Assembly: GCA_903918315.1 (NCBI GenBank)
Contig: CAIXEA010000011.1
Location: 1-37,236, forward strand
Origin: an uncultured Acetobacteraceae bacterium
Lineage (GTDB): Bacteria; Pseudomonadota; Alphaproteobacteria; Acetobacterales; Acetobacteraceae
Direction of reading: 5' to 3'
Length of the DNA: 37,236 nucleotides
In this document: one piece after another, positions 30,260 to 37,236 of the stretch
How positions within the stretch are numbered: position 1 is the first letter of the stretch
Layout: each line of letters begins with the position of its first letter
Translations under genes and position numbers: made by a program
Notes under the pieces: generated by a model
What the model was told of the DNA's origin: nothing
Seen by the model: the letters and a program-made list of their open reading frames with translations, nothing else
Databases searched by the model: none

Positions 30260-31615
30260 ATGCGTTTCGCCGAATCAGACATCACCGCCCGTCTGGCAGC
30301 TTATGCCGTCGAAACGCAGCCGGACGATCTTCCCAACCCCGTCCGGCAGGAGGCGTTGCGTTCGCTGTTCAATATCGTTGGGTGCACGATCGGTGGGGCG
30401 CGGCATGAGATCGTCGACATAGCGGACCAAAGCCTGGGCCCGTTCAGTGGGCCTTTGCAAGCAACATTGTTTGCCCGCGGCCGCCGATCGGACGGGCTTC
30501 ATGCAACGATGATCAACTGCCTGGCGTCGAGTGTCTTCAGTTTCGATGACACCCACGAACAGGCGGTCGTGCATCCCAGCGGCCCGGTCGCGGCGGCGGT
30601 GCTCGCCTTCGCGGAAATGCGCGCGGTGACGGGGGCGGACCTGCTGGCCGCCTTCGCGCTGGGCATCGAGTTGGAATGCAGGCTGGCCAAAGCCATCTCC
30701 GTCCCACCCGCCAAGGGCTCCATGGCCTGGTCCGGCACCGGCATCACCGGCGGCTTCGGCGCCGCCGCGGCGGTCGCCCGGCTGATGCGGCTGGATGAAA
30801 CCGGCATGCGGCGGGCGCTGGGCATCGCTCTGGCGCAGGCCGCGGGGTTTCGTGCCATGCATGGCACGATGATGACGCCGATGATGCCGGCCCAGGCCGG
30901 GCAGTCGGGCTTCCGGGCCGCGCTGCTGGCCGAGCGGGGCTTCACCGCCGGGCAGACGGCGCTGGAAGGGCGCTATGGTTTTTTGAGCGTGTTCTGTGAA
31001 CAACCCGATCTGGCCACGCTGGCGGGTGATCTCGGCACGCGGTTCGAGCTGCTGCGGAATACCTATAAGCCGTATCCCTGCGGTATCGTCATTCACCCGA
31101 TCATCGATGCGTGCCTGCAACTCCGCCGTGAACGGAGCATCAGCGCGGGGGCGATCGCCAAGGTCGCGATCCAGGCGTCGCCCGGCACGATGGCGCTGTG
31201 CAACAACCGCAATCCCGCCGATGAAATGCAGGCCCATGTCAGTCTGCATCACTGGACGGCCGTGGCGTTCATCCGTGGCACCGCGCGCATCCAGGATATG
31301 GACACCGAAACGGCGGTGAAGGATCCGGCGCTCCGGTCGTTCCAGGATAAGGTGGAAGCGACGCTCAACCCGGCGCTCGCCGGCGACGCCGCAATCGTAA
31401 CGGTCACCCTGACGGACGGATCGCGGCACGAATGCGCGATCCTGCACGGCATCGGCAGTGCATCGAACCCAATGAGTAACGGCGACCTCGAACGGAAATT
31501 CGTCGATTTGTCGGAACCCGTGGTCGGACCGGCGCGGACGCGCGAACTGGTCGACAAGACCTGGGGCCTTCCCGCATTAGCGGATGCGGGCGACCTGGCC
31601 AGGGCCGCGGCCTGA
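30260..31615 (+). CDS. MmgE/PrpD family protein
   Basis: A 451-residue all-helical plus alpha/beta protein of the 2-methylcitrate dehydratase/immune-responsive-gene-1 family. SSVFSFDDTHEQAVVHPSGPVAAAVLA is the family hallmark block; IELECRLAKA, ALGIALAQAAG and KPYPCGIVIHPIID follow. Known members dehydrate methylcitrate, isomerise or decarboxylate aconitate, or act on other tricarboxylic and organic acids. No propionate-cycle genes (prpB, prpC) are present here, so 2-methylcitrate is unlikely to be the substrate. It starts 17 bases after the SDR gene and is separated from the AtuA gene by 123 bases with a hairpin. Confidence 0.9.
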   Translation: MRFAESDITARLAAYAVETQPDDLPNPVRQEALRSLFNIVGCTIGGARHEIVDIADQSLGPFSGPLQATLFARGRRSDGLHATMINCLASSVFSFDDTHEQAVVHPSGPVAAAVLAFAEMRAVTGADLLAAFALGIELECRLAKAISVPPAKGSMAWSGTGITGGFGAAAAVARLMRLDETGMRRALGIALAQAAGFRAMHGTMMTPMMPAQAGQSGFRAALLAERGFTAGQTALEGRYGFLSVFCEQPDLATLAGDLGTRFELLRNTYKPYPCGIVIHPIIDACLQLRRERSISAGAIAKVAIQASPGTMALCNNRNPADEMQAHVSLHHWTAVAFIRGTARIQDMDTETAVKDPALRSFQDKVEATLNPALAGDAAIVTVTLTDGSRHECAILHGIGSASNPMSNGDLERKFVDLSEPVVGPARTRELVDKTWGLPALADAGDLARAAA

Positions 31616-31643
31616 CGGTCATCCGCGCCCGGCCCCATCGTTG

Positions 31644-31671
31644 CCACGCGGGGCTGCGTCCCCTGGCGTGG
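31644..31671 (+). terminator. Possible hairpin terminator after the MmgE/PrpD gene
   Basis: CCACGC (31644-31649) and GGGG (31650-31653) pair with CCCC (31660-31663) and GCGTGG (31666-31671) with a 2-base bulge. It is followed by ACTTTCCG, so there is only a weak T-tract. It lies 28 bases after the stop and 68 before the next start. Confidence 0.4.
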
Positions 31672-31738
31672 ACTTTCCGAGGGAAGGCTGTACTGGGATA
31701 GTCCGCGCGGGCCACGCCGCCGGAGGAAACCAACCACC

Positions 31739-33109
31739 ATGCCGCCAAAGGAAATCCGCCTGCTCTCGACGAGCGCCATCCTGGGATACGGCTTCCCCGA
31801 AGCCTCGCTCGCCGCCGGGATGGCCCGCAAGCCCGATATGATCGGTGTCGACGGCGGCAGCGTTGATCCGGGCCCGCATTACCTCGGCGTCGGCAAGCCC
31901 TTCTGTTCCCCGATCGCGATCCGCCGCGACCTCCGGCTGATGCTGCACGCGGCCATCGGCGCCGGCATTCCCCTGGTCATCGGCACCTGCGGCGGCGCGG
32001 GCGGGGCGCCGCATCTGGATCTGGTGGCCGCCATGGCCCGCGAAATCGCGCGGGAAGACGGGCTGCATTTCAAAATGGCGCTGATCCAGTCCGAGCAGGA
32101 CAAAGCCAGCATCAAGCGCCGCATCGCCGCCGGCGGCATCCATCCGCTGGCGCATCAGCCCGATCTGACCGACGCGGTGGTTGATCGCTCCACCCGCATC
32201 GTCGGCATGATGGGACCGGAACCCTTCATGGAGGCGCTGGATAACGGCGCCCAGGTCGTGCTGGCCGGGCGCAGCAGCGATCCCGCGCCCTGGGCCGCCG
32301 CCTGCATCCGCGCCGGCCTGCCGCCCGCCCCGGCCTGGTATGCCGGCAAGATGCTGGAATGCGGCGCCACGCCGTCCATCCCCAAGGGCCATGACTGCCT
32401 GTTCGTGACCGTGCGCGAGGACCATATGGAGTGTGAGCCGACGAATCCGGCCCGCCGCTGCACGCCGCTGTCGATCGCCAACCACTCCCTGCATGAAAAT
32501 TCCAGCCCGATTCACCATATCGAGCCCGGCGGCATGCTCGACACCTCCGGCTGCCGCTTCGATGCGGTCAGCGACCGGGCGGTGCGGATTTCCGGCATGA
32601 CCTGGACGCCGGCCTCGCAATACACGGTCAAGCTCGAAGGCGTGGAACTCGCCGGCTACCGCGCGATCTGCGTCGCCGGCACCCGCGACCCCCTGCTGAT
32701 CGGGCGTCTCGACAGTTTTCTGGACTCCGTGCGGGCCGAGGTCGCCACCAAGGCCGCCGCCTTCGGCGCCGCGCCCGACACCTATAAGCTCGGCTTCCGC
32801 GTCTATGGCCGCGACGGTGTCATGGCCGCGCGCGAACCCGTCCGCGACGCGGTGCCGCACGAAGTGGGCTTCGTGATTGAGGTCGTGGGCCAGCAGTCTC
32901 AGGAAATGGCCAGCGCCGTGCTGGGGGTGGCGCGCGCCAATATGCTGCACACCGATTTCCCCGGCCGCTTGTGCCGTGAGGGCAATATGGCCTTCCCCTT
33001 CTCGCCTTCGGACATCGAAGTCGGCCCCGTCTACCGTTTCAGCGTCTACCATGTCGCCGACGTGGCCGATCCGCGTGAGATGTTTCCAATCGAATATGAG
33101 ATGGTGTGA
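31739..33109 (+). CDS. AtuA family protein (DUF1446, acyclic terpene utilisation)
   Basis: A 456-residue protein of the AtuA/DUF1446 family. IGVDGGSVDPGPHYLG, PLVIGTCGGAGGAPHLD, VVLAGRSSDPAPWAA, MLECG and the C-terminal GREGN-like LCREGNMAFPFSPSDIEVG are the conserved blocks I recognise. In Pseudomonas, atuA lies in the citronellol/geraniol degradation cluster, but its biochemical role is undetermined, and related genes are widespread outside terpene pathways. The following gene is its usual DUF4387 partner. A ribosome binding site (GGAGGA) precedes the start. No geranyl-CoA carboxylase genes are in the window, so a terpene substrate is not supported. Confidence 0.88.
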   Translation: MPPKEIRLLSTSAILGYGFPEASLAAGMARKPDMIGVDGGSVDPGPHYLGVGKPFCSPIAIRRDLRLMLHAAIGAGIPLVIGTCGGAGGAPHLDLVAAMAREIAREDGLHFKMALIQSEQDKASIKRRIAAGGIHPLAHQPDLTDAVVDRSTRIVGMMGPEPFMEALDNGAQVVLAGRSSDPAPWAAACIRAGLPPAPAWYAGKMLECGATPSIPKGHDCLFVTVREDHMECEPTNPARRCTPLSIANHSLHENSSPIHHIEPGGMLDTSGCRFDAVSDRAVRISGMTWTPASQYTVKLEGVELAGYRAICVAGTRDPLLIGRLDSFLDSVRAEVATKAAAFGAAPDTYKLGFRVYGRDGVMAAREPVRDAVPHEVGFVIEVVGQQSQEMASAVLGVARANMLHTDFPGRLCREGNMAFPFSPSDIEVGPVYRFSVYHVADVADPREMFPIEYEMV

Positions 33110-33110
33110 G

Positions 33111-33422
33111 ATGGCTCTGATCCGCGATGCCGCCCGCGTCTGCAAAAGCAAGAACGCCGGGCCGTTCGAACTGACCATCGACGTGGTGTTCGACGATGCC
33201 GCGATTTTCGAAAAGGTGAAAGCAACCGGCGTGCTCTGCCCGGCGCTGTTCGCCCGCCTGTATAGCGTGCCGGAAGAGCACGTCTTGTTCACCCCCTACG
33301 ACGCGGCCTTCGCCTTCAAGGCGACGTTCCCCCGCCTCGTCCCGGCGGGTGAGTTTGGGGACACAGATGTCTACGGTTGCCAGCAGCACGCCCCGCTGCT
33401 GGACGTCGATCTTCCCATCTGA
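33111..33422 (+). CDS. DUF4387 family AtuA-associated protein
   Basis: A 103-residue small protein. ALIRDAARVCKSKNAGPFELTIDVVFDD and PGAEFGDTDVYGCQQHAPLL-like GEFGDTDVYGCQQHAPLLDVDLP are the conserved ends of DUF4387, which is normally encoded next to, or fused to, AtuA-family proteins. It starts one base after the AtuA stop, so the two are co-translated and presumably form a complex. There is no catalytic motif I can name. The start at 33111 is the only ATG giving the family N-terminus; a longer frame upstream is the antisense-like shadow of the AtuA gene. Confidence 0.85.
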   Translation: MALIRDAARVCKSKNAGPFELTIDVVFDDAAIFEKVKATGVLCPALFARLYSVPEEHVLFTPYDAAFAFKATFPRLVPAGEFGDTDVYGCQQHAPLLDVDLPI

Positions 33423-33497
33423 TAGCGGGACCGTTGACTTTGACCCACCGGCTCCAACCCTATGGGTGCTACTGTAAGCAACGACGGCCTCTCTTCC

Positions 33498-33579
33498 CCG
33501 TCATCCCCGGGCTTGTCCCGGGGATCAGTCGCGGCAGTGGCGGAAACCTTGGTCCCCGGGACAAGCCCGGGGATGACGG
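33498..33579. repeat. Perfect 27-bp inverted repeat (GC palindromic element), probable terminator
   Basis: The arms 33498-33524 and 33553-33579 are exact reverse complements over 27 bases, with a 28-base spacer. Each arm (CCGTCATCCCCGGGCTTGTC onwards) also contains its own 8-bp palindrome, TCCCCGGG/CCCGGGGA around CTTGT. TTTTT follows the right arm. It resembles REP/BIME-like elements common in alphaproteobacterial intergenic DNA; half-copies occur at 15290 and 37198. It fills the 278-base gap between the DUF4387 and LLM genes; the rest of that gap contains nothing I can identify. Confidence 0.8.
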
Positions 33580-33700
33580 TTTTTGCGACCATCTCTCGTT
33601 ATGTTAGCGCCCATGAATTCCAACCCGTGCCCGCATGATGGGTGCGCGAGGTCGAGGGTCTTTATCAACCCCCGCCGCAATCAATAGCGAGAGAACCGCC

Positions 33701-35083
33701 ATGAACCGCCAAATGACGCTGATCGCCTTTTTGCAGGCACAGAACTGCTCCAACCTGCCGGGCTCGTGGCGCCACCCGTCGTCGATGCTGGATTTTCTGA
33801 CCCCGGAATATTACCAGCGCATCGCCCGCACCCTCGAAGACGGCAAGATCCACATGGCCTTCTTCGACGACCGCCTGGCGCTGCCCGACCTCTATACCGG
33901 CCATCATGCCGAAGCCATCGGCGCTGGCGTGCGCGCGGTGAAGATGGACCCATCCACCATCATGATGGCGATGGGCATGGCGACGACCAGGCTCGGCCTC
34001 GGCACCACCTATTCCACCACCTATTATGAGCCGTACCATGTCGCCCGCGTCTTCGCGACCATGGACCTGATGCTGAAAGGCCGCGCCGCCTGGAACATCG
34101 TGACCTCGCTCAACAGCGCCGAGGCCAAGAACTTCGGCCGTGGCGAGCACATGGAGCATGACGCCCGCTACGACCGCGCCGATGAGTTCATGGACGTGGT
34201 CATGGGCCATTGGAACACCTGGGAAGACGATGCGCTGATCCTGGACAAGGCGAACAACCGCTTCGCGGATCCAACCAAAGTGCACCGGCTGGATCATGTC
34301 GGACATTATTTCCAGTCGCGCGGGCCGTTCAGCGTGCCGCGCTCCCCGCAGGGCCATCCGGTGCTGATCCAGGCCGGCCAGTCCGGCCGCGGCCAGGCTT
34401 TCGCCGCCAAATGGGCGGAGCTGGTCTTCGTGATTTACCACAGCCTGGAAGAGGGCAAGCGCCAATATGCCGCGTTCAAGGCCGCCGTGGCGGCGGAAGG
34501 CCGCGACCCCGCCTCGGTCAAGGTCGCCCCCGCCTGCTACGTCATCGTCGGCGGGTCGGAGGCCGAGGCCCAGGACAAGCGCGCGATCGTGGAGGCGACG
34601 GCCCGTGACGTCGATGCGCTGGTGCTGATCTCCGAAGTGCTGAACTACGACTTCGGCGCCAAACCGATTGATGAGCCGTTTTCGGACGAAGAACTGGCGG
34701 AATTCAGCTGGCATGGGTTCCGCGATCGGGTGGTCAAATACTCCGGCAAGAAGAACCCGACGGTGCGCGATTTCATCAACGTCTCCGGCCGCGGCACGAT
34801 CAAGGAGCATGTGACCTTCTGCGGCACGCCGAAGCAGGTGGCGGATCAGATGGAAGAATGGTTCACCGCCCCGGTGTGCGATGGCTTCGTCCTCGCGGCC
34901 TCGGCGCTGCCGGGCACGCATGACGACGTGGTGCGGCTGCTGGTGCCGGAACTGCAACGCCGCGGCCTGTTCCAAAAGGAGTACGCCGGCACCACCCTGC
35001 GGGAGAATCTGGGCCTGGCGACGCCACGCGCGGCCGATTGGCACGCCCGCCGGAAGGCAGCGCAAGGGAAGGCCGGGCAATGA
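33701..35083 (+). CDS. LLM-class flavin-dependent monooxygenase (NtaA/SnaA/DszA type)
   Basis: A 460-residue luciferase-like FMNH2-dependent monooxygenase. QNCSNLPGSWRHP near the N-terminus, the HMAFFDDRLAL strand, GLGTTYSTTYYEPYHVARVFATMDLMLKGRAAWNIVTS and GEHMEHDARYDRADEFMDVV, then PVLIQAGQSGRGQAFAAKWAE, are hallmarks of the NtaA/DmoA/SnaA branch. These act with a separate flavin reductase on chelating acids, sulfides, ketones or long alkanes; no reductase gene is in the window. The start 33701 follows a purine-rich GAGAG; an upstream in-frame ATG at 33635 would add an unlikely leader. Its stop overlaps the next gene by four bases (ATGA). Confidence 0.92.
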   Translation: MNRQMTLIAFLQAQNCSNLPGSWRHPSSMLDFLTPEYYQRIARTLEDGKIHMAFFDDRLALPDLYTGHHAEAIGAGVRAVKMDPSTIMMAMGMATTRLGLGTTYSTTYYEPYHVARVFATMDLMLKGRAAWNIVTSLNSAEAKNFGRGEHMEHDARYDRADEFMDVVMGHWNTWEDDALILDKANNRFADPTKVHRLDHVGHYFQSRGPFSVPRSPQGHPVLIQAGQSGRGQAFAAKWAELVFVIYHSLEEGKRQYAAFKAAVAAEGRDPASVKVAPACYVIVGGSEAEAQDKRAIVEATARDVDALVLISEVLNYDFGAKPIDEPFSDEELAEFSWHGFRDRVVKYSGKKNPTVRDFINVSGRGTIKEHVTFCGTPKQVADQMEEWFTAPVCDGFVLAASALPGTHDDVVRLLVPELQRRGLFQKEYAGTTLRENLGLATPRAADWHARRKAAQGKAGQ

Positions 35084-35937
35084 GCGCGCTGCGCAGCCTG
35101 CTGTTCGCCCCGGGCAACCATGCCCGCCGGGTAGAAAAGGCGCTGACCCTGCCGGCGGACGGCGTGATCCTCGATCTGGAGGACGCGGTCGCGAATACCG
35201 AGAAAGTCGCCACCCGCCCGATCGTGGTGGGGGCGTTCAATGCGCCCCGGCATGGGAAGCTGTTCGTGCGGGTGAACGCGCTGACCACCGATTGGTGCTA
35301 TGGCGATCTGGTGGCGGTGGTGCGGGCGGGGCTGGATGGCATCATCCTGCCCAAGACCGAAAGCGCCGACGAACTCCGCACCGCGGATTGGGTCATCACC
35401 TCGTTGGAGCGCGAACGCGGCCTGAAGCCCGGCGGCATCGACCTGATCCCGATCATCGAAACCGCGCGCGGCATTGCCGCCCTGCCGGCGATTACCGGGG
35501 CTGGCACGCGGGCGCGGACGGTGGCGTTCGGGGCCGGGGATTTTACCCTCGACATGGGCATGGTCTGGTCGCGCGACGAAAGCGAGCTGCTGCCGCACCG
35601 CGCCGCCTGCGTCGTCGCCTGCCGCGCCGCCGGGATGGAACCGCCGCTCGATACGGTCTGGGCCGATCTAAGGGATGCGGAAGGGTTTGAGCGGTCGGCG
35701 CGGCACGCGGCGGCTTTGGGCTTCCAGGGCAAGATGTGCATCCATCCGGATCAGGTGGTGGTGACCAATGCCGCCTTTACCCCCGACGCGGCGACCGTCG
35801 CGAAAGCACGCCGGGTGGTGGAAGCCTTCGACGAAGCCGAGAAGAATGGCCTGGCATCGATCCAGTTGGACGGCCAGTTCATCGACTACCCGATTGTACA
35901 ACGCGCCCGCCAGGTACTGGCCCGAGGAGGCTTCTGA
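35080..35937 (+). CDS. CitE-like CoA-ester lyase (HpcH/HpaI family)
   Basis: A 285-residue TIM-barrel lyase of the citrate-lyase beta/malyl-CoA lyase group. SLLFAPGNHARRVEKAL, ILDLEDAV (metal site region), GIILPKTESADELR, IPIIETARGI with the metal-ligand Glu, FGAGDFTLDMG with the metal-ligand Asp and MCIHPDQVVVTNAAF are canonical. It should cleave or form a C-C bond in a 3-hydroxyacyl-CoA such as malyl-, citramalyl- or methylmalyl-CoA. It is coupled to the LLM gene by ATGA, and its TGA shares one base with the CoA-transferase ATG. With a CoA-transferase next to it, a transferase-then-lyase sequence like itaconate/citramalate degradation is plausible but unproven. Confidence 0.93.
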   Translation: MSALRSLLFAPGNHARRVEKALTLPADGVILDLEDAVANTEKVATRPIVVGAFNAPRHGKLFVRVNALTTDWCYGDLVAVVRAGLDGIILPKTESADELRTADWVITSLERERGLKPGGIDLIPIIETARGIAALPAITGAGTRARTVAFGAGDFTLDMGMVWSRDESELLPHRAACVVACRAAGMEPPLDTVWADLRDAEGFERSARHAAALGFQGKMCIHPDQVVVTNAAFTPDAATVAKARRVVEAFDEAEKNGLASIQLDGQFIDYPIVQRARQVLARGGF

Positions 35938-37139
35938 TGCTCGACGTCCAGGCGCTGGAGGGCTGCCGCGTCCTCGATATCTCCACCTTCCTGGCCGGGC
36001 CGTTCTGCGCCACGCAGCTGGGGGAGTTCGGGGCGGACGTGATCAAGGTCGAACTGCCCGGTGTCGGCGATGCCACGCGGCGGTTCGGCACGATGACGGA
36101 GTGCGGTGATTCGCTGCCCTGGCTGTCGGAGTCCCGTAACAAGCGCTGCATCACGCTCGATCTGCGCAAGCCCGACGGCGTGGCGCTGATCAAGCGGCTG
36201 GTCGAGAACGCCGATGTGCTGGTGGAGAACTTCCAGCCCGGCACGATGGAGCGCTGGGGCCTGGGTTGGGATGTTCTGTCGGCGGTGAACCCGCGCCTGA
36301 TCATGGTGCGCATCTCCGGCTACGGGCAGACCGGGCCCTACAAAGACCGCCCCGGCTTTGGCCGGATCGGCAACGCGTTTGGCGGCCTGTCGTTCCTGGC
36401 CGGCTACCCCGACCGTGCGCCCGTCACGCCGGGTTCGGCCACCATCCCCGACTACATGGCCGGGCTCTATGGCGCATTGGGCACGCTGCTGGCGATGCAG
36501 GCGCGGGAGAAGACCGGGCGCGGGCAGGTGGTCGATATCGGCCTGTACGAGCCCATCTTCCGCATCCTCGACGAACTCGCCCCGGCGTTTCAGAAAATGG
36601 GCTATGTCCGCCAGCGCATGGGGCCGGGCACGGTGAATGTGGTGCCGCACAGCCATTACCCCACCAAGGATGGCCGCTGGATCGCCATCGCCTGCACCAG
36701 CGACAAGATTTTCGCGCGCCTGGCCGAAGCCATGGAGCGCCCCGATCTGGCGGGTCCGGAACGCTGGGGGCCGCTGGCGCATCGGGAACGGGATCGCGCT
36801 CTGGTCGATGAAACCGTGGGCGCCTGGACGTCGCGCTTCGACCGCGCCGACCTCATGCGCCGATGCGAGGAGTCGCAGGTGCCGTGCGGGCCTGTCTATG
36901 CGATCGATGAGATTTTCGAGGATCCGCATTACGCCGCCCGCGGCAATATCCTGCATGTGCCGGATTCCCGTGTCGGTGAACTCGCCGTCGCCAATGTCGT
37001 GCCGCGGCTGAGCGAAACCCCGGGATCGGTGAAGTGGCTGGGTGAAGCGCTGGGCGCGCATAATGACGAGATCTACCAGGGCATGCTGGGCCTGGACGCG
37101 GCGGAGATGGCGCGGCTGCGCGATGCCGGGGTGATCTGA
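35937..37139 (+). CDS. Family III CoA-transferase, copy C (catalytic Asp position altered)
   Basis: A 400-residue CaiB/BaiF-type protein. VLDISTFLAGPFCATQLGEFG, ADVIKVELPGVGDATRRF and DVLVENFQPGTMERWGLG are standard. At the position of the catalytic Asp (PGYD/PGFD in active enzymes) it reads RPGFGRIGNAFGG, with Gly142. I believe a sizeable CaiB-like subfamily has this form with PGFGRI, so it may be a natural variant with another nucleophile. Otherwise the enzyme is full length. It begins on the last base of the CitE-like gene stop codon. The likely role is transfer of CoA to the acid that the lyase then cleaves, but the altered site makes this uncertain. Confidence 0.9.
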   Translation: MLDVQALEGCRVLDISTFLAGPFCATQLGEFGADVIKVELPGVGDATRRFGTMTECGDSLPWLSESRNKRCITLDLRKPDGVALIKRLVENADVLVENFQPGTMERWGLGWDVLSAVNPRLIMVRISGYGQTGPYKDRPGFGRIGNAFGGLSFLAGYPDRAPVTPGSATIPDYMAGLYGALGTLLAMQAREKTGRGQVVDIGLYEPIFRILDELAPAFQKMGYVRQRMGPGTVNVVPHSHYPTKDGRWIAIACTSDKIFARLAEAMERPDLAGPERWGPLAHRERDRALVDETVGAWTSRFDRADLMRRCEESQVPCGPVYAIDEIFEDPHYAARGNILHVPDSRVGELAVANVVPRLSETPGSVKWLGEALGAHNDEIYQGMLGLDAAEMARLRDAGVI

Positions 37140-37143
37140 TCGC

Positions 37144-37167
37144 GGGTCAGGGCGCCGGGCCTGACCC
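37144..37167 (+). terminator. Hairpin after the last CoA-transferase gene
   Basis: GGGTCAGG (37144-37151) pairs perfectly with CCTGACCC (37160-37167) around an 8-base GC loop, five bases after the stop codon. There is no T-tract, but placement fits the end of the LLM-CitE-CoA-transferase operon. Confidence 0.55.
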
Positions 37168-37197
37168 AGTGGTTTCACCGATCACCCCCCGCCCCAA

Positions 37198-37223
37198 CCG
37201 TCATGGCCCGGCTTGTCCGGGCC
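37198..37223 (+). repeat. GC palindromic repeat, single unit
   Basis: CCGTCAT followed by GGCCCGG (37205-37211), the loop CTTGT and CCGGGCC (37217-37223). It shares the CCGTCAT lead and CTTGT loop with the inverted repeat at 33498-33579, so it belongs to the same family. It may continue past the right edge of the window. Confidence 0.65.
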
Positions 37224-37236
37224 AACGCCGCCCGCA

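Noticed and set aside
31619-33292. A 557-codon minus-strand open frame opposite the AtuA gene
   Set aside because: Antisense to a well-supported gene, with low-complexity composition and no family motif.
33665-35080. A 471-codon minus-strand open frame opposite the LLM monooxygenase
   Set aside because: Shadow frame without domain signatures.
1-37236. Search for tRNA, rRNA, CRISPR arrays, insertion sequences, prophage genes or a replication origin
   Set aside because: No cloverleaf-like or conserved rRNA sequence, no regularly spaced repeats, and no transposase, integrase or phage protein motifs were seen.

Overview
The window is GC-rich, tightly packed bacterial chromosome with many ATGA-type gene overlaps. 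An alphaproteobacterium is indicated by the fused ispDF gene, a Ros/MucR-type regulator and, above all, a complete acpXL-to-lpxXL cluster for very-long-chain acylation of lipid A. The order is uncertain; Rhodospirillales/Acetobacterales is my guess from the general character of the genes. I see no rRNA, tRNA, CRISPR array, transposase or phage gene.

Layout. 1-2734: a 5'-damaged surE remnant running off the left edge, a TIM-barrel isomerase-like gene, a sulfotransferase and a FrnE-like DsbA protein. 2783-4337: ispDF (isoprenoid precursors), a two-hairpin intergenic repeat and a small Trp-rich lipoprotein. 4423-11106: the lipid A very-long-chain fatty acid (VLCFA) operon: acpXL, fabZ, a degenerate ketosynthase, an active ketosynthase, an SDR ketoreductase, a 2-keto-4-pentenoate-hydratase-like gene, adh2XL and lpxXL. 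Together they supply carrier protein, condensation, keto-reduction, dehydration, enoyl reduction and transfer to lipid A. 11176-12654: DUF1003 protein, a small exported protein and ruvX. 12700-16817: gatC-gatA-[SDR]-gatB, the tRNA-dependent amidotransferase with an SDR gene inserted in it. 16887-20341: a 26-codon membrane peptide gene, mscL, a CobW-type GTPase and an orphan periplasmic oligopeptide/solute-binding protein.

20345-29312 is an accessory catabolic region: a frameshifted SMP-30/gluconolactonase gene, a metal-dependent cyclase, an SRPBCC protein, an EEP-family hydrolase, an SDR, a carboxymuconolactone-decarboxylase-like protein, two tandem family III CoA-transferases, two crotonase-family genes in divergent orientation and a MucR-type regulator. 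29460-37139 is a second catabolic run, all on the plus strand: an SDR lacking the usual catalytic residues, MmgE/PrpD, an AtuA-family (DUF1446) protein with its DUF4387 partner, an LLM-class flavin monooxygenase, a CitE-like CoA-ester lyase and a third family III CoA-transferase. The mix suggests activation of an organic acid as a CoA thioester, oxygenation and C-C cleavage, but the substrate cannot be read from the sequence.

Most notable observations: (i) the first ketosynthase of the VLCFA operon has Glu where the active-site Cys should be and also lacks one catalytic His, which suggests a chain-length-factor-like partner for the intact ketosynthase beside it; (ii) two genes are added to the usual six-gene VLCFA set; (iii) a hairpin-flanked 26-residue hydrophobic cationic peptide gene lies between gatB and mscL; (iv) the AtuA/DUF4387/LLM/CitE/CoA-transferase cluster looks like an uncharacterised pathway. 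All assignments are by eye from motifs; no searches were run.
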